A stretch of DNA of 64,000 nucleotides from Ichthyophis bannanicus (taxonomy: Eukaryota > Chordata > Amphibia > Gymnophiona > Ichthyophiidae). Where the stretch lies: NCBI GenBank assembly GCA_033557465.1, contig CM066031.1, positions 1,672,082,800-1,672,146,799 of the forward strand, in the 5' to 3' direction. Below the pieces are notes generated by a model. It had not been told where the DNA came from. It searched no databases and saw only the letters and a program-made list of their open reading frames with translations. The position numbers and the translations under genes were made by a program. Positions 11,291-20,145 of the stretch are shown in pieces (position 1 is the first letter of the stretch; each line of letters starts with the position of its first letter).

Positions 11291-12899
11291 AGCTGCTAAC
11301 AAGCCCCTGGCTGGCTGCAGAAGAACTGCATGTCATCACACAAACAGTCTGCTGTGATCACCAGGATAGGGTTAACCCACCCGTACCCATGATGCACTGC
11401 ACATGCAAATCAGCAGTCTACAGATGAACACAAGATGGGGTATGCACCCCCACAGCACCTCGGTCTGGTAGGGGGAACTGACCGTGTGTGTTACTGGCAC
11501 AGAGTAGCTACACACTGTCACATTGTGCGGGTACTGTGCTCACCCTGAGGGTGAGGTGGGGCGCCCAGCACCAGGTCCACAGCACCTTCCATGGCAGAAA
11601 TAGGCCATGCTGCAGGTCCCCAGCAGTGCTAGTGTGTGAGATAGGTAGTTCCTGCAGACACACCTTGGCTACATCTGTATTTCTCAGTCAGGTTTAGCCC
11701 TTATGGACCCATAGGCAGATTATGTACCACCACCCCACCCTCTGGGGCTGAAGGTGGGAAACAGGGTCTCCCACCAACAGATCCACATTTTTCCTCCCTG
11801 CAATGGCAGCAGTAGAGGGGACCATCAACCACAGTCCTGCTGGGGAACAGACACCCTACAGGGCAATCAATGCAGTTCTGTACACATCTATAAAACAATA
11901 GCAGACAGACATTAGGCCCAGAAATGCTCAGCTGCACCCCACAACTATCTGATATTCTCCTGCAGCAAGCCTCCAGCCACTGCACCCTGCAAGGTGTTCC
12001 AGCAAGACACATACTAGCTGCAGACAGTCTGCTAGCTAGTCCATAGTGCATGTTCCTGGAGGAGATGCATGCACCCAGAACTGGGATGTCAGCATACACA
12101 CCAAGCAGATAAGTCAGTGATTGGGCCCTAAAAGGGAACCCATAAATATCACATGAGAGAAATGCTATAGAGCACTATGGGGGAACCTAGCCATGCCGTG
12201 GTCACTGCTCAGTCAGGGTGAGAGTGATCTCCCAGCAGGACATGCTGTGGCCACCCTGTCTGTGCAGGTGGTGGCCGGGCACTACAGTGTCCCAGCCATT
12301 GCCCTATGCCCTGTGCAGATGCATCCTGGCCAGGCCACCCTGTCCGGGCTATACCCATGGTACCTTGCTCCTCATTATGCACATTGGCAGGCCAATACTG
12401 GCAACAGTGCTGGCAGTGTGGGCTGTGGAGGGTGTTTGCAGCCACCACACACTGGATAGACAGACACACACTCCCACACCTATGCCAACATTGTACAACT
12501 ATAGAGGTGTTTTGCAGCCCTGGCCACCGCTCCATTCCTGGGCACAGTGCAGGCATGGCTATGGTACGCAGTACTGTTGGGGTCACTCCCCAGGGTGGTA
12601 AACACTGTCAGACACAAGACCTGTAGCACACTCCACAGACATCAGAAAGGTTGCCATGATGCAGCTCAATCAGAAAATTGTTCTTTTTTTTTAATTTTTC
12701 TTTAATGCTTTTCATGATTACAAACAATTAAGAAAGGTAAACTTAACAAAAATACAATAATAAATTCAGAAAAGAGAATTATCACATAAGTAAATCACAT
12801 CAAGGAGAAACAATCAAAACCTACTCATACACAATCAAGCAATAAAGAGTGATTTACACTCCACATAAGGGAGCTTAAGAGAAAAACAAAACCACCTAT

Positions 12900-13985
12900 C
12901 TACTTCTCAGCCAATTCTTTATCAGACAAAAATTTCTGCAACTGCATCACATCAGTATAAGCATAACTTTGCCCCTGGTAAGTTACCAGGCAGCGACAGG
13001 GAAATTTAAAAAAAAAGGACGCTCCCAGAGTTACAACTCTAGATCTTAACTCCAAAAACTGTTTGCATCTAAATTGAGTAGCGCGCCCAACATCCTGAAA
13101 AATTTGGAGTCGATAACCACAAAACAAAGCGTCCTTACGTTTAAAATAAGCTCTAAGGACTGACAATTTAATAGACTCAGAGCCAAACATTGCAACAACA
13201 GTGCAGCGTTTGGGTATGAGATCCAAAGTATCCTCCAAAAAAACGGTAAGATCCTGAGCAACAGACTCAGCAGGGGGAGAAACCACCCCTGCCTAATGAG
13301 ATGCTGCGCAGTTAGGGGAAAACGAATAGACTTGGACAACTTCTAAAGTATCCTTGATCTGTAATACCTCGGAGAAATATTTTTGCAACAAAATTTCTGG
13401 AGACAATAGGCGAGTTGAGGGAAAATTAAGAAAACAAAGGTTTCTTGCCCTATGCTGATTTTCTAAACTCTCCAAACGACAGGAAACAGCAGAGATAGCT
13501 CTAATTAAAGAAACATTACCATTCATACTTGTTTGGAGCTGAGAATCAGCTTGAGCAGAAACTTGAACCAAAGAGCCTATCTGTTTATCAACATCTTTAA
13601 ATTTATCCACAACATCATGCGTAAAGGCCCATAGAGCAGAGACAGCTGAAGTTAAACGCTTATCAATTCCTTGAATCGCAGTCCATATGTCCGCAAGCGT
13701 AACCTCTCCCGAAGGGAGAGGGAGAGCCTGGTCAACGACAATTGGACTAACAGCTTTCAAGGAAGGAGTTACAGCATCCGGAAGGATGTCAAGAAACGTA
13801 GACGAAGACAGTGGCTGAGGAAAAGGAGGTGGCAGCCGGGAATCAAGACTCAAAGAGACCTCATCTGGCGAAGTTGCAGGCAGTAACGACGTCACATGCT
13901 TGTCCATGGGACCAACCAACTTACTTCCTTGTGCACCATCAACGGTCCCAGGCTTCACACCTGATTTCACCTTGCGCTTTCCCAT
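12900..13985 (-). pseudogene. L1 ORF1p-like RNA-binding protein, one stop
   Basis: I start at MGKRKVKSG (13983-13985), a basic N-terminus. A Pro/Ser-rich part follows. Then comes a probable coiled coil (IDKRLTSAVSALW, VDKFKDVDKQIGSLVQV), and next SCRLESLENQHRARNLCFLNFP, the signature joining the coiled coil to the RNA-recognition domain in L1 ORF1 proteins. The C-terminal domain continues after a single in-frame TAG (13293-13295) to 12900. The total is about 361 codons, near the usual ORF1p size. The protein coats L1 RNA as a trimeric chaperone. The lone stop suggests recent decay or a sequence error. Confidence 0.7.
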
Positions 13986-14123
13986 GGGCACTGCAATGCA
14001 ATGAACAGCGCTCAGAGAAATCCTCAAGAGCACCGAAGGAGCACAAAAGGAGCGAGTCCTGCCCCTTGTGACGCGCCCCTTAGGACACGACCACGCAGGC
14101 CGCGACTCACAGCCGCGAGTGAG

Positions 14124-14626
14124 TCCACAGTACTTTATGTGTAGCGAAGGGGGGGTCCTCGGAGGCAGGAGCGTCTACACAGTGCCTGCAACTCAGCACC
14201 ACGGCCTAGACTCCCTCCTACTGCACCGCTCTGCGCAGCTGATCAAAACGCGGCAGCTCCCAGGCAAAGATGACTTCTCCCACTGCTGTACAACATCCAC
14301 AGCACTTTATGTGGAGCGAAGGGGGGGGTCCTCAGATGCAGGAGCGTCTACACAGTGCCTGCAACTCAGCACCGCGGCCTATACTCCCTCCTACTGCACC
14401 GCTCCGCGCAGCTGATCAAACAGCGGCAGCTCCCAGGCAAAGATGACTTCTCCCACTGCTGTACAACATCCACAGCACTTTATGTGGAGCGAAGGGGGGG
14501 TCCTCGGAGGCAGGAGCGTCTACACAGTGCCTGCAACTCAGCACCGCGGCTCAGACTCCCTCCTACTGCACCGCTCCGCGCAGCTGATCAAAACGCGGCA
14601 GCTCCCAGGCAAAGATGACTTCTCCC
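14124..14626 (-). repeat. Three tandem 5' UTR monomers (172-173 bp)
   Basis: The phrase 'actttatgt' recurs at 14132, 14304 and 14477, and whole units are nearly identical. They contain a G-rich run, 'gcctgcaactcagcacc' and 'gcgcagctgatcaaa'. The array lies immediately upstream of ORF1 (minus strand) and ends at the 5' target duplication. It therefore forms the promoter-side repeats of the element, as in monomer-type L1 5' UTRs. Confidence 0.85.
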
Positions 14627-14736
14627 CAGAAAATTGTACTTAACATCAGAATTGCTATCTGCCAGTAACCATAGCAACCTTTTGATAGCTGTGTACCGTA
14701 TTCCCGGGTTTAGGGTGGCATTGCTAAGGTATGCAA

Positions 14737-15395
14737 GTGCTAGTATTGGGAGATGCACGCAGGGCCCAATGTACTACATCAACAAGCAGGGGGACAAAGG
14801 GTCATATCTCTTCTGCTGGGAGGCGGTCCACTAGTGGAAGTTTGCCATCACACACAGTATGGAATAGAGAACCATTTATCTGCCCAGGAACTCAACTCCC
14901 TGGCAGATCAGCTGAGCTGCATCCTCCAGCTACACGAGTGGACTCTGAACAGGGAGGTCGTGGCCTGGATCTTTCAGTCATGGGGTACACCCCTTCAATA
15001 GATCTATTTGCCACACTGTACAATGCCCAGGTGGATCATTTCTTCTCCAGGGTTGCTTCGAGGGACAGGCTGGCGCCAGATGCCTTCCTCCTGCACTGCA
15101 GAGTGGGTCTGCTCTACATGTATCCCCCCATTCCTCTCATAGAAAAGACCCTGTTGAAACTCCAGGCAGACAGAGGTTCGATGATTCTCATCGCACCGTA
15201 TTGGCCCAGATAGCTGTGGTTTCCCTTGTTGCTTCAGTTCTCTCGTTGCGAGCCTCTGCGGTTGGGCTCCACTCTGGACCTTATCTCTCAGGAGGACAGG
15301 AGCTTGCTCCACCCCAACATCTGGTCCTTGACTCGGATGTTGAGCGGATAGTCCTGTCGGAGCTTAACCTGCCCAAGGGAGTCATGGAGGTTCTG
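14737..15395 (+). pseudogene. DIRS B RNase H and methylase-like region
   Basis: Frames give MYYINKQGDKGS (RNase H block, compare FYVNKQGGTGS in DIRS C), SCILQLHEWTLN, WIFQSWGTP, IDLFATLYNAQVDHFFSR, DAFLLHCRVGLLYMYPPIPLI and MILIAPYWPR. These match, in order, the C-terminal half of the DIRS C pol protein. Several stops and frame changes show it is dead. The methylase-like part is the domain often annotated as Dam-like in DIRS elements. Confidence 0.8.
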
Positions 15396-16740
15396 TTTAT
15401 TTTTATTTATTTATTAGCGAGGCTTGATATACCGCCCATACCGAAGTGTAAGAGCAGTGTACAATAATAAACAAGGAGGAGGCTGCTAGAGGATTAAAGG
15501 AGGAAAGGAACGCCATTTGATTGACAGGAAAGCACTAGTGAGACATAGAGAGAAAGATAGGAAAGGAACAGAGTTACACAACTAGACAGGCTGATCGCTG
15601 AGGGGAGGGAGGGGCAGAGGGAGGGGAGAGGGGGTGGTGTATAGCATCAGAATCGTCACGAGGCTGCAGGGAGGTCAAAAGCATGGGTGAAAAGATGGGT
15701 TTTAAGAAGAGCTTTAAAGCGAGGAAATGAGGGTTCAGTGCGGAGCGAGTGAGGGAGAGAGTTCCATAGGGTGGGACTCAGAAAAAAGAATGCAGAGTGA
15801 CGAGTGAGTTCAAGATGTTCTTGGGACGGGGAAGGAAGAAAAAGGCGATTGCTATGGGTGGATCGGAGGAAGCGAGGGGCAGGCTGGTGGTAAGTAAGAT
15901 CAGACAAATACTGAGGAACACCCGTGTGAAGAACTTTGTGGGTAGTGATGAGGTACTTATAGACGAATCTGAATTTAACGGGAAGCCAATGAAGAGAAAG
16001 AAGGCAAGGAGTGACGTGGTCAAAAGGGGAAGAGTGAGTGATTAGACGGGCGGCAGTGTTTTGGATGAGTTGAAGTCGACGGAGTTGGTAGGAGGGAAGG
16101 CCGGCGAAGATTGAGTTACAATAGTCTAAACGGGAGATTACAAGAGAGAGATTCAGAGTGGTGAGGGAATTTGCAGAGAGGTAGGGCCGGAGGGATCTAA
16201 TATGACGGAGATGGAGAAAACAACTACGAACGAGGGAGGAAATATGTGGGTGAAAAGACAAAGAGGAGGCAAGACTGACACCAAGGTAACAAAGTGAGGG
16301 AACAATAGGAATAGGGAGGGAGGACATTGTGGGAGCTAGAGTGGGAGGAGTGGCGGCAAAGGAGAACCAAATAGCAGAGGACTTGGAGGGATTGACACAG
16401 AGAAAATTATCAGAGAACCAAGTGGCAATGAGATCAAGACAGGCATTGAGAGCAGAGAGGTCCAGAGTTGTAGAGCTGGTGTGAATGAGGAGAATATCAT
16501 CGGCGTAAAAGTAGGAGGAAATACCGGTCTGTTGAATGAGGAGGGCGAGAGGAGCAAGGAAGATATTAAAGAGAAGAGGGGCAAGGATGGAACCTTGAGG
16601 AACACCACAGTGCAGGGGGAAGGAGGAAGAGATATTGGGGCCTGAGTGAACGGTGAAAGTGCGAAATGAAAGGAAAGAACGAAACCAGTGCAACACAGTG
16701 CCTCAAATACCAAAGTCAAACAGGCGGGTGAGAAGAGTAT
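15396..16740 (-). mobile_element. L2-like LINE, 5'-truncated, in DIRS B
   Basis: It is inserted in the recombinase start of DIRS B between near-identical 7-bp repeats (ggttctg at 15389-15395, ggtgctg at 16741-16747). The 3' end on the minus strand is a TAAATAAA-type tail, preceded by a 'gggcggtatatcaagcct' block. The same 3' family occurs at 38296-38697. Confidence 0.85.
15656..16696 (-). pseudogene. LINE reverse transcriptase, C-terminal two thirds
   Basis: An open 346-codon frame holds VPQGSILAPLLFNIF, the catalytic YADDILLI, a CYLGVSL thumb motif, LDYCNSIFAGLP, LQLIQNTAARLI, LHWLPVKFR and a terminal LWNSLPHSLRTEPSFPRFK region. These are typical of L2/CR1-group LINEs. The endonuclease, linker and first RT motifs are lost by 5' truncation. 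No frameshift is seen within what remains, so the insertion is fairly young. Confidence 0.85.
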
Positions 16741-17640
16741 GGTGCTGGCCCCCAGGAGAGCTTTGACAAGGAAGTCTTCTGCCTTCAAATGGAAAAGGTT
16801 CGCTGACCAGGCCCTGGATTCCTTCTCTTGCTCTGTCTACAGGTTGCTCGAGTACCTCTTGCACCTCTCGGAGTCGGGTCTCAAGTCCAATTCTGTCCAG
16901 GTTCACCTCAGCGTGATTAGGGCCTACCATCTTGGCTCGACCTCTGGTGGTTCACTTTATGTGGGGCCTGCTCCTCTCTAAGCCTCTTTTCAGGTCCCCA
17001 GTGGTGGCTTGGGACCTCACTGTGGTTTTGGCACAGCTCATGTCACTGCCCTTTGAGCCACTCGCTTCCTGCCTTCTGAAGTTTCTGACTTGGAAGATCT
17101 TGTTTCTGGTGGCAGTTACGTCAGCCTGCCATATCAGTGTGCTCCAAGTCCTGGTGGCTCATCCACTGTATACTGGGTTCCATCATAATAGAGTGGTCTT
17201 ACACACTCATCCGCGTTTCCTCCCAAAGGTGGTTTTCATTTTCCATCTTAACCAGTCAGTTGTGTCCTCAGGGGGGATGCGGCACTGCATATGCTACACT
17301 GCAAGCAAGACTTGGTCTTCTACCTTGAGTGGATGAAGACCCACCGAAGGCTTACCCAGCTGTTTGTATCTTTTGACTCCAGCAAGCTCAGGGCTGCCTT
17401 TTCCAAATGTAATTTGTCAATTTGGCTAGCAGACTGCATCTCTTTTGCTTATGCCCAGGCTGGTCTGAGCCTTGATGGTCATGTCACTGCTCACAACATC
17501 AAAGACATAGCTGCTTTGGTGGCCAGCTTGCGCTCGGTCTCAATGGAGGAGACCTGTAGGGCTGCAATGTGGTTATCCACACATTAACATCACAATATTG
17601 TCTAGATGGGGATTCAACTTCAGCCAGTCCATACTCCGGC
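16741..17640 (+). pseudogene. DIRS B tyrosine recombinase, decayed
   Basis: Frames read VLAPRRALTRKSSAFKWKRF, LLEYLLHLSESGLKSNSVQVHLS and LKFLTWKILFLVAVTSACHIS, then the C-terminal AHNIKDIAALVASLRSVSMEE. The catalytic Arg of box I is replaced (SACHIS against SARRIS in C and D), and the HxxR of box II reads HNIK. Together with several stops this shows an inactive recombinase. Confidence 0.82.
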
Positions 17641-17888
17641 ATCTCTTTGGAGATTAGGTTCCTACTCCTTCTCACCAATGCCCTACTGTCCATCCTGGCT
17701 ACCAAAAAGAGACCCTTCATAGAGCATGAGTACTGATGTGTGTAGTTGTATGGTGCAGATTTTGAATCAGTTGTGTTTCCCCTGTGAACTTCCTCTGCTA
17801 CTACTTGTTGATTCTCCAAATCTTTTTTGTTGCCCCTGTTGGGTTTTTTTTGGCCTCTCTGGTTTTCAGTAGTCTGTAGCTTTGGAAT

Positions 17889-17955
17889 CCCATCTGTGAG
17901 GACTTCATTCCTTCTTATCCACAACGAAAGCATAGTTACTCACCTGTAGCAGATG
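17889..17955. repeat. DIRS B internal complementary region, left part
   Basis: It begins with 'cccatctgtgaggacttcattcc' and ends in 'catagttactcacctgtagcagatg'. By analogy with DIRS D (53405-53503) this is an ICR interrupted by DIRS C. The missing part resumes at 25229 with 'ttctccgtagacagcagg'. Confidence 0.75.
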
Positions 17956-18116
17956 ATCTCCAGGAACAAGCAGGAATAAGTCCTCACATATGGGTACGTC
18001 GGTACCGACGGAGCCTGCGTGGGAAAGCTCCCCAGCCTTTCAGATGAAAGGCTTTTGGGGCCTCCCACTGCACATGCGCGCTGCCTTCCCGCCTTCCTGA
18101 CCAGCTCTCCTCAGTT
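17956..18116. repeat. DIRS C left inverted terminal repeat
   Basis: The reverse complement is found at 25042-25228. It contains the palindromic core TCGGTACCGA and 'cctttcagatgaaagg', itself a small hairpin. Confidence 0.9.
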
Positions 18117-18341
18117 TCTCTTTTTCCGCGGAGCCAGCAGGTCGTGTTCCTGTCACCGCTGAAGAAATTGTTAAATTTGTTATTTTTCTTTAGACCGCGT
18201 ACCTGCCTTCCCCATACCGAAACCGGTACCGCCGGTCTCTCTTTCTTTCTTTATAAAAAAAAAAAAAAAAAGACTTTTTTATTTTCTTCAGCACAGCTTG
18301 GTACCTGTTGTTAGGCCTTAAGGCCTACACAAATTCTCCTC

Positions 18342-20144
18342 ATGGAGAAGCCAGTCCCTGGTTTTAAAAAATGTACCAAATGCAGTGCTGTCATTTCTGT
18401 CACAGACACCCATGAATGGTGTCTCAAATGTTTGGGACCTGAACACTCCATACCGGACTGCCCATCCTGCACCCAGATGTCTAAACGTGGTTTGCAGAAC
18501 CGGGCCAACAAGCTCCATGTGCTGTTTCCTTCAGAAGCATCACAGTCATCCAGGTCTTCCTCTCCGGATGGATCTCAGGTAACCAAAACTTCTGTGGGCA
18601 AATCCTCTAAAAGCAAATCTCTTTCTAAAGATCGAGAGGCTCTCAATTTTGAGTTCGAGGATTCTGCCCAGGCCAAAAAACCCCGGCGGGAGGTTCCGGC
18701 CTCCAAAGCAATCATGGGGTCACAGGTTGACATCGATGGCACGGCCTCGACCGATCACCTGTTGGACTGCTCTGGGGTACCGGCCCATACCGGTACCGAC
18801 ATCCAGGCAGTAGTGGCGTCTATGGGCAGTACTGTCCAGACCATGCAGCAGGCCGTTCTGGCATTCATTAAGGCTGCGACGCCCTCGGTACCGATTTCAT
18901 CGGTACCGACCCCGGTTCCGGTATCCACACCGGAACCGAGACCATCGACTTCCAAACGTCGATCGGTTCCGCATGCCGGATTCCGGCTTTCGCCTGGTAC
19001 CGATCCCATGCCCGATACGCCCGATGTCGATACCGATCGGTATGCGTATCGTACATTGGCAGTACAGAGGGAAGACTCAGATTATTCTGATGAATTCAAT
19101 TCCTCTGATGACTCTGCTGAGCTTACTCTTCCTGAGGAGCCCTCTTCTCCAAAGAGGAGGATGTCTCCTCCAGAGGATTTATCCTTTCAGGATTTCATTG
19201 TTGATGTAGCTAAAGCACTTTCTATTGCTACATCTTCTGAAAAAGAACCCAGATCAAAAAAATTAGACATTTTAGGATACTCAAAAGCTCCTAAAGAGGC
19301 AGTCACTCTGCCTGTCCATGAAATCCTTCAAGAACACTTGATGGCTTTGTGGGAGACTCCTTTAACACTGTCTCCCCATTCCCGTAGGTTGGACACCATG
19401 TATCGGGTCCCTCCTTCGCCTGGGTTCCAGAAAACTCAGCTGCCTCACCACTCTATTGTGGTGAAGTCTGCCATGAAGAAAATAAAGAGTCCTAAAAGGC
19501 ATTCTTCTACCCCTCCAGGGCGAGAATGTAAGACCCTCGACTCTTTTGGAAGAAAGATGTTCCAGGCTAGTATGCTTATAGCCAGGATCAATTCTTATAG
19601 CCTTTATATGGGCATGTTTCTTGGACAACTTGCCCTAAAAATACAGAATTTTGCCCCCTTTATCCCTGATGATCAAAGGGCGGACTTCTTTTCTATGGTG
19701 ACACAACTTTCAGAGGTCTCCAAGTTCTCCAACAGGGCAGCCTTTGATTCCTTTGAAGTTGCAGGCAGAGCTTCGGGAATTACTATTGCAGCCCGACGTC
19801 TAGCTTGGCTCCAGGCTTCTGACCTAGAACCCTGGGTTGTAGATGGCCTCAGGAATCTGCCCTGTACCGGTGAGAACTTATTTGGGGAAGACTGGCAGAT
19901 TAAAGCTGCTCAAATGGATGCAGAAAATGCCACTCTAGATAGACTTTCCAAGTCTACTTCTACCCCTGCCAAAAAGAAGTCTTTTAAAAGGCCTTACTAT
20001 AAAAAGGCCAGATTTCCCACAAATACTGGCCAGCAATCTGCTCAGCCTCGCTTTGCGGCTAAGCGTCAACAATCTAAGCAGGTAAAGTCAAAGCCTGCAG
20101 TGTCTGCTACACCCCAGCAGGCTCAACCCCCTCAGGGGTTTTGA
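18342..20144 (+). CDS. DIRS C gag-like protein, intact 600 aa
   Basis: A nucleocapsid-type protein. The N-terminus has eight potential zinc ligands: C11, C14, H24, C27, C30, H35, C40 and C43. A Ser/Pro/Thr-rich, low-complexity middle follows (about 50-260). The conserved DIRS gag core runs from FQDFIVDVAKAL through RLDTMYRVPPSPGFQKTQL, HHSIVV, KRHSSTPPGRE, LDSFGRKMFQAS and ARRLAWLQASDLEPW to a basic tail. The same order appears in DIRS A and D. I chose the Met at 18342 because the zinc motif follows directly. The frame has no break. The stop overlaps the pol start by spacing only (pol opens at 20146). Confidence 0.88.
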   Translation: MEKPVPGFKKCTKCSAVISVTDTHEWCLKCLGPEHSIPDCPSCTQMSKRGLQNRANKLHVLFPSEASQSSRSSSPDGSQVTKTSVGKSSKSKSLSKDREALNFEFEDSAQAKKPRREVPASKAIMGSQVDIDGTASTDHLLDCSGVPAHTGTDIQAVVASMGSTVQTMQQAVLAFIKAATPSVPISSVPTPVPVSTPEPRPSTSKRRSVPHAGFRLSPGTDPMPDTPDVDTDRYAYRTLAVQREDSDYSDEFNSSDDSAELTLPEEPSSPKRRMSPPEDLSFQDFIVDVAKALSIATSSEKEPRSKKLDILGYSKAPKEAVTLPVHEILQEHLMALWETPLTLSPHSRRLDTMYRVPPSPGFQKTQLPHHSIVVKSAMKKIKSPKRHSSTPPGRECKTLDSFGRKMFQASMLIARINSYSLYMGMFLGQLALKIQNFAPFIPDDQRADFFSMVTQLSEVSKFSNRAAFDSFEVAGRASGITIAARRLAWLQASDLEPWVVDGLRNLPCTGENLFGEDWQIKAAQMDAENATLDRLSKSTSTPAKKKSFKRPYYKKARFPTNTGQQSAQPRFAAKRQQSKQVKSKPAVSATPQQAQPPQGF

Positions 20145-20145
20145 C

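Larger units (their letters stand above)
12682..14626 (-). mobile_element. L1-derived, ORF1-only retroelement (HAL1-like)
   Basis: A complete insertion bounded by the perfect 11-bp target duplication CAGAAAATTGT (12671-12681 and 14627-14637). On the minus strand it has tandem 5' monomers (14124-14626), an ORF1-type gene (12900-13985) and an A-rich 3' end (T-rich at 12682-12705 on the plus strand). No reverse transcriptase is present. This is the layout of half-L1 elements, which keep ORF1 and borrow ORF2 from autonomous L1s. It lies within Harbinger copy 1. Confidence 0.75.
10604..14735 (+). mobile_element. Harbinger-type element, copy 1 (interrupted)
   Basis: The left end reads GGGGTATGTTTACTAAA after a TTA, as expected for a PIF/Harbinger terminus with a TWA target site. 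The same terminus starts at 29772 and 37502. After about 200 bp comes a tRNA-like module shared with 37502 onward, then a palindrome. 11290-12670 holds no recognisable protein. An L1-derived element occupies 12682-14626. The right terminus is not visible; the boundary with DIRS B near 14735 is approximate. Confidence 0.5.

Noticed and set aside
14124..14626. Three tandem plus-strand ORFs of about 66-115 codons
   Set aside because: They are products of a tandem non-coding 5' UTR repeat; the real coding strand of this element is minus.
1515..17640. DIRS A and DIRS B as one element split by 11.5 kb of insertions
   Set aside because: Possible, since A has gag and RT start and B has RNase H onward. 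However, about 1 kb of pol is missing between them and no matching junction is seen, so I keep them separate.
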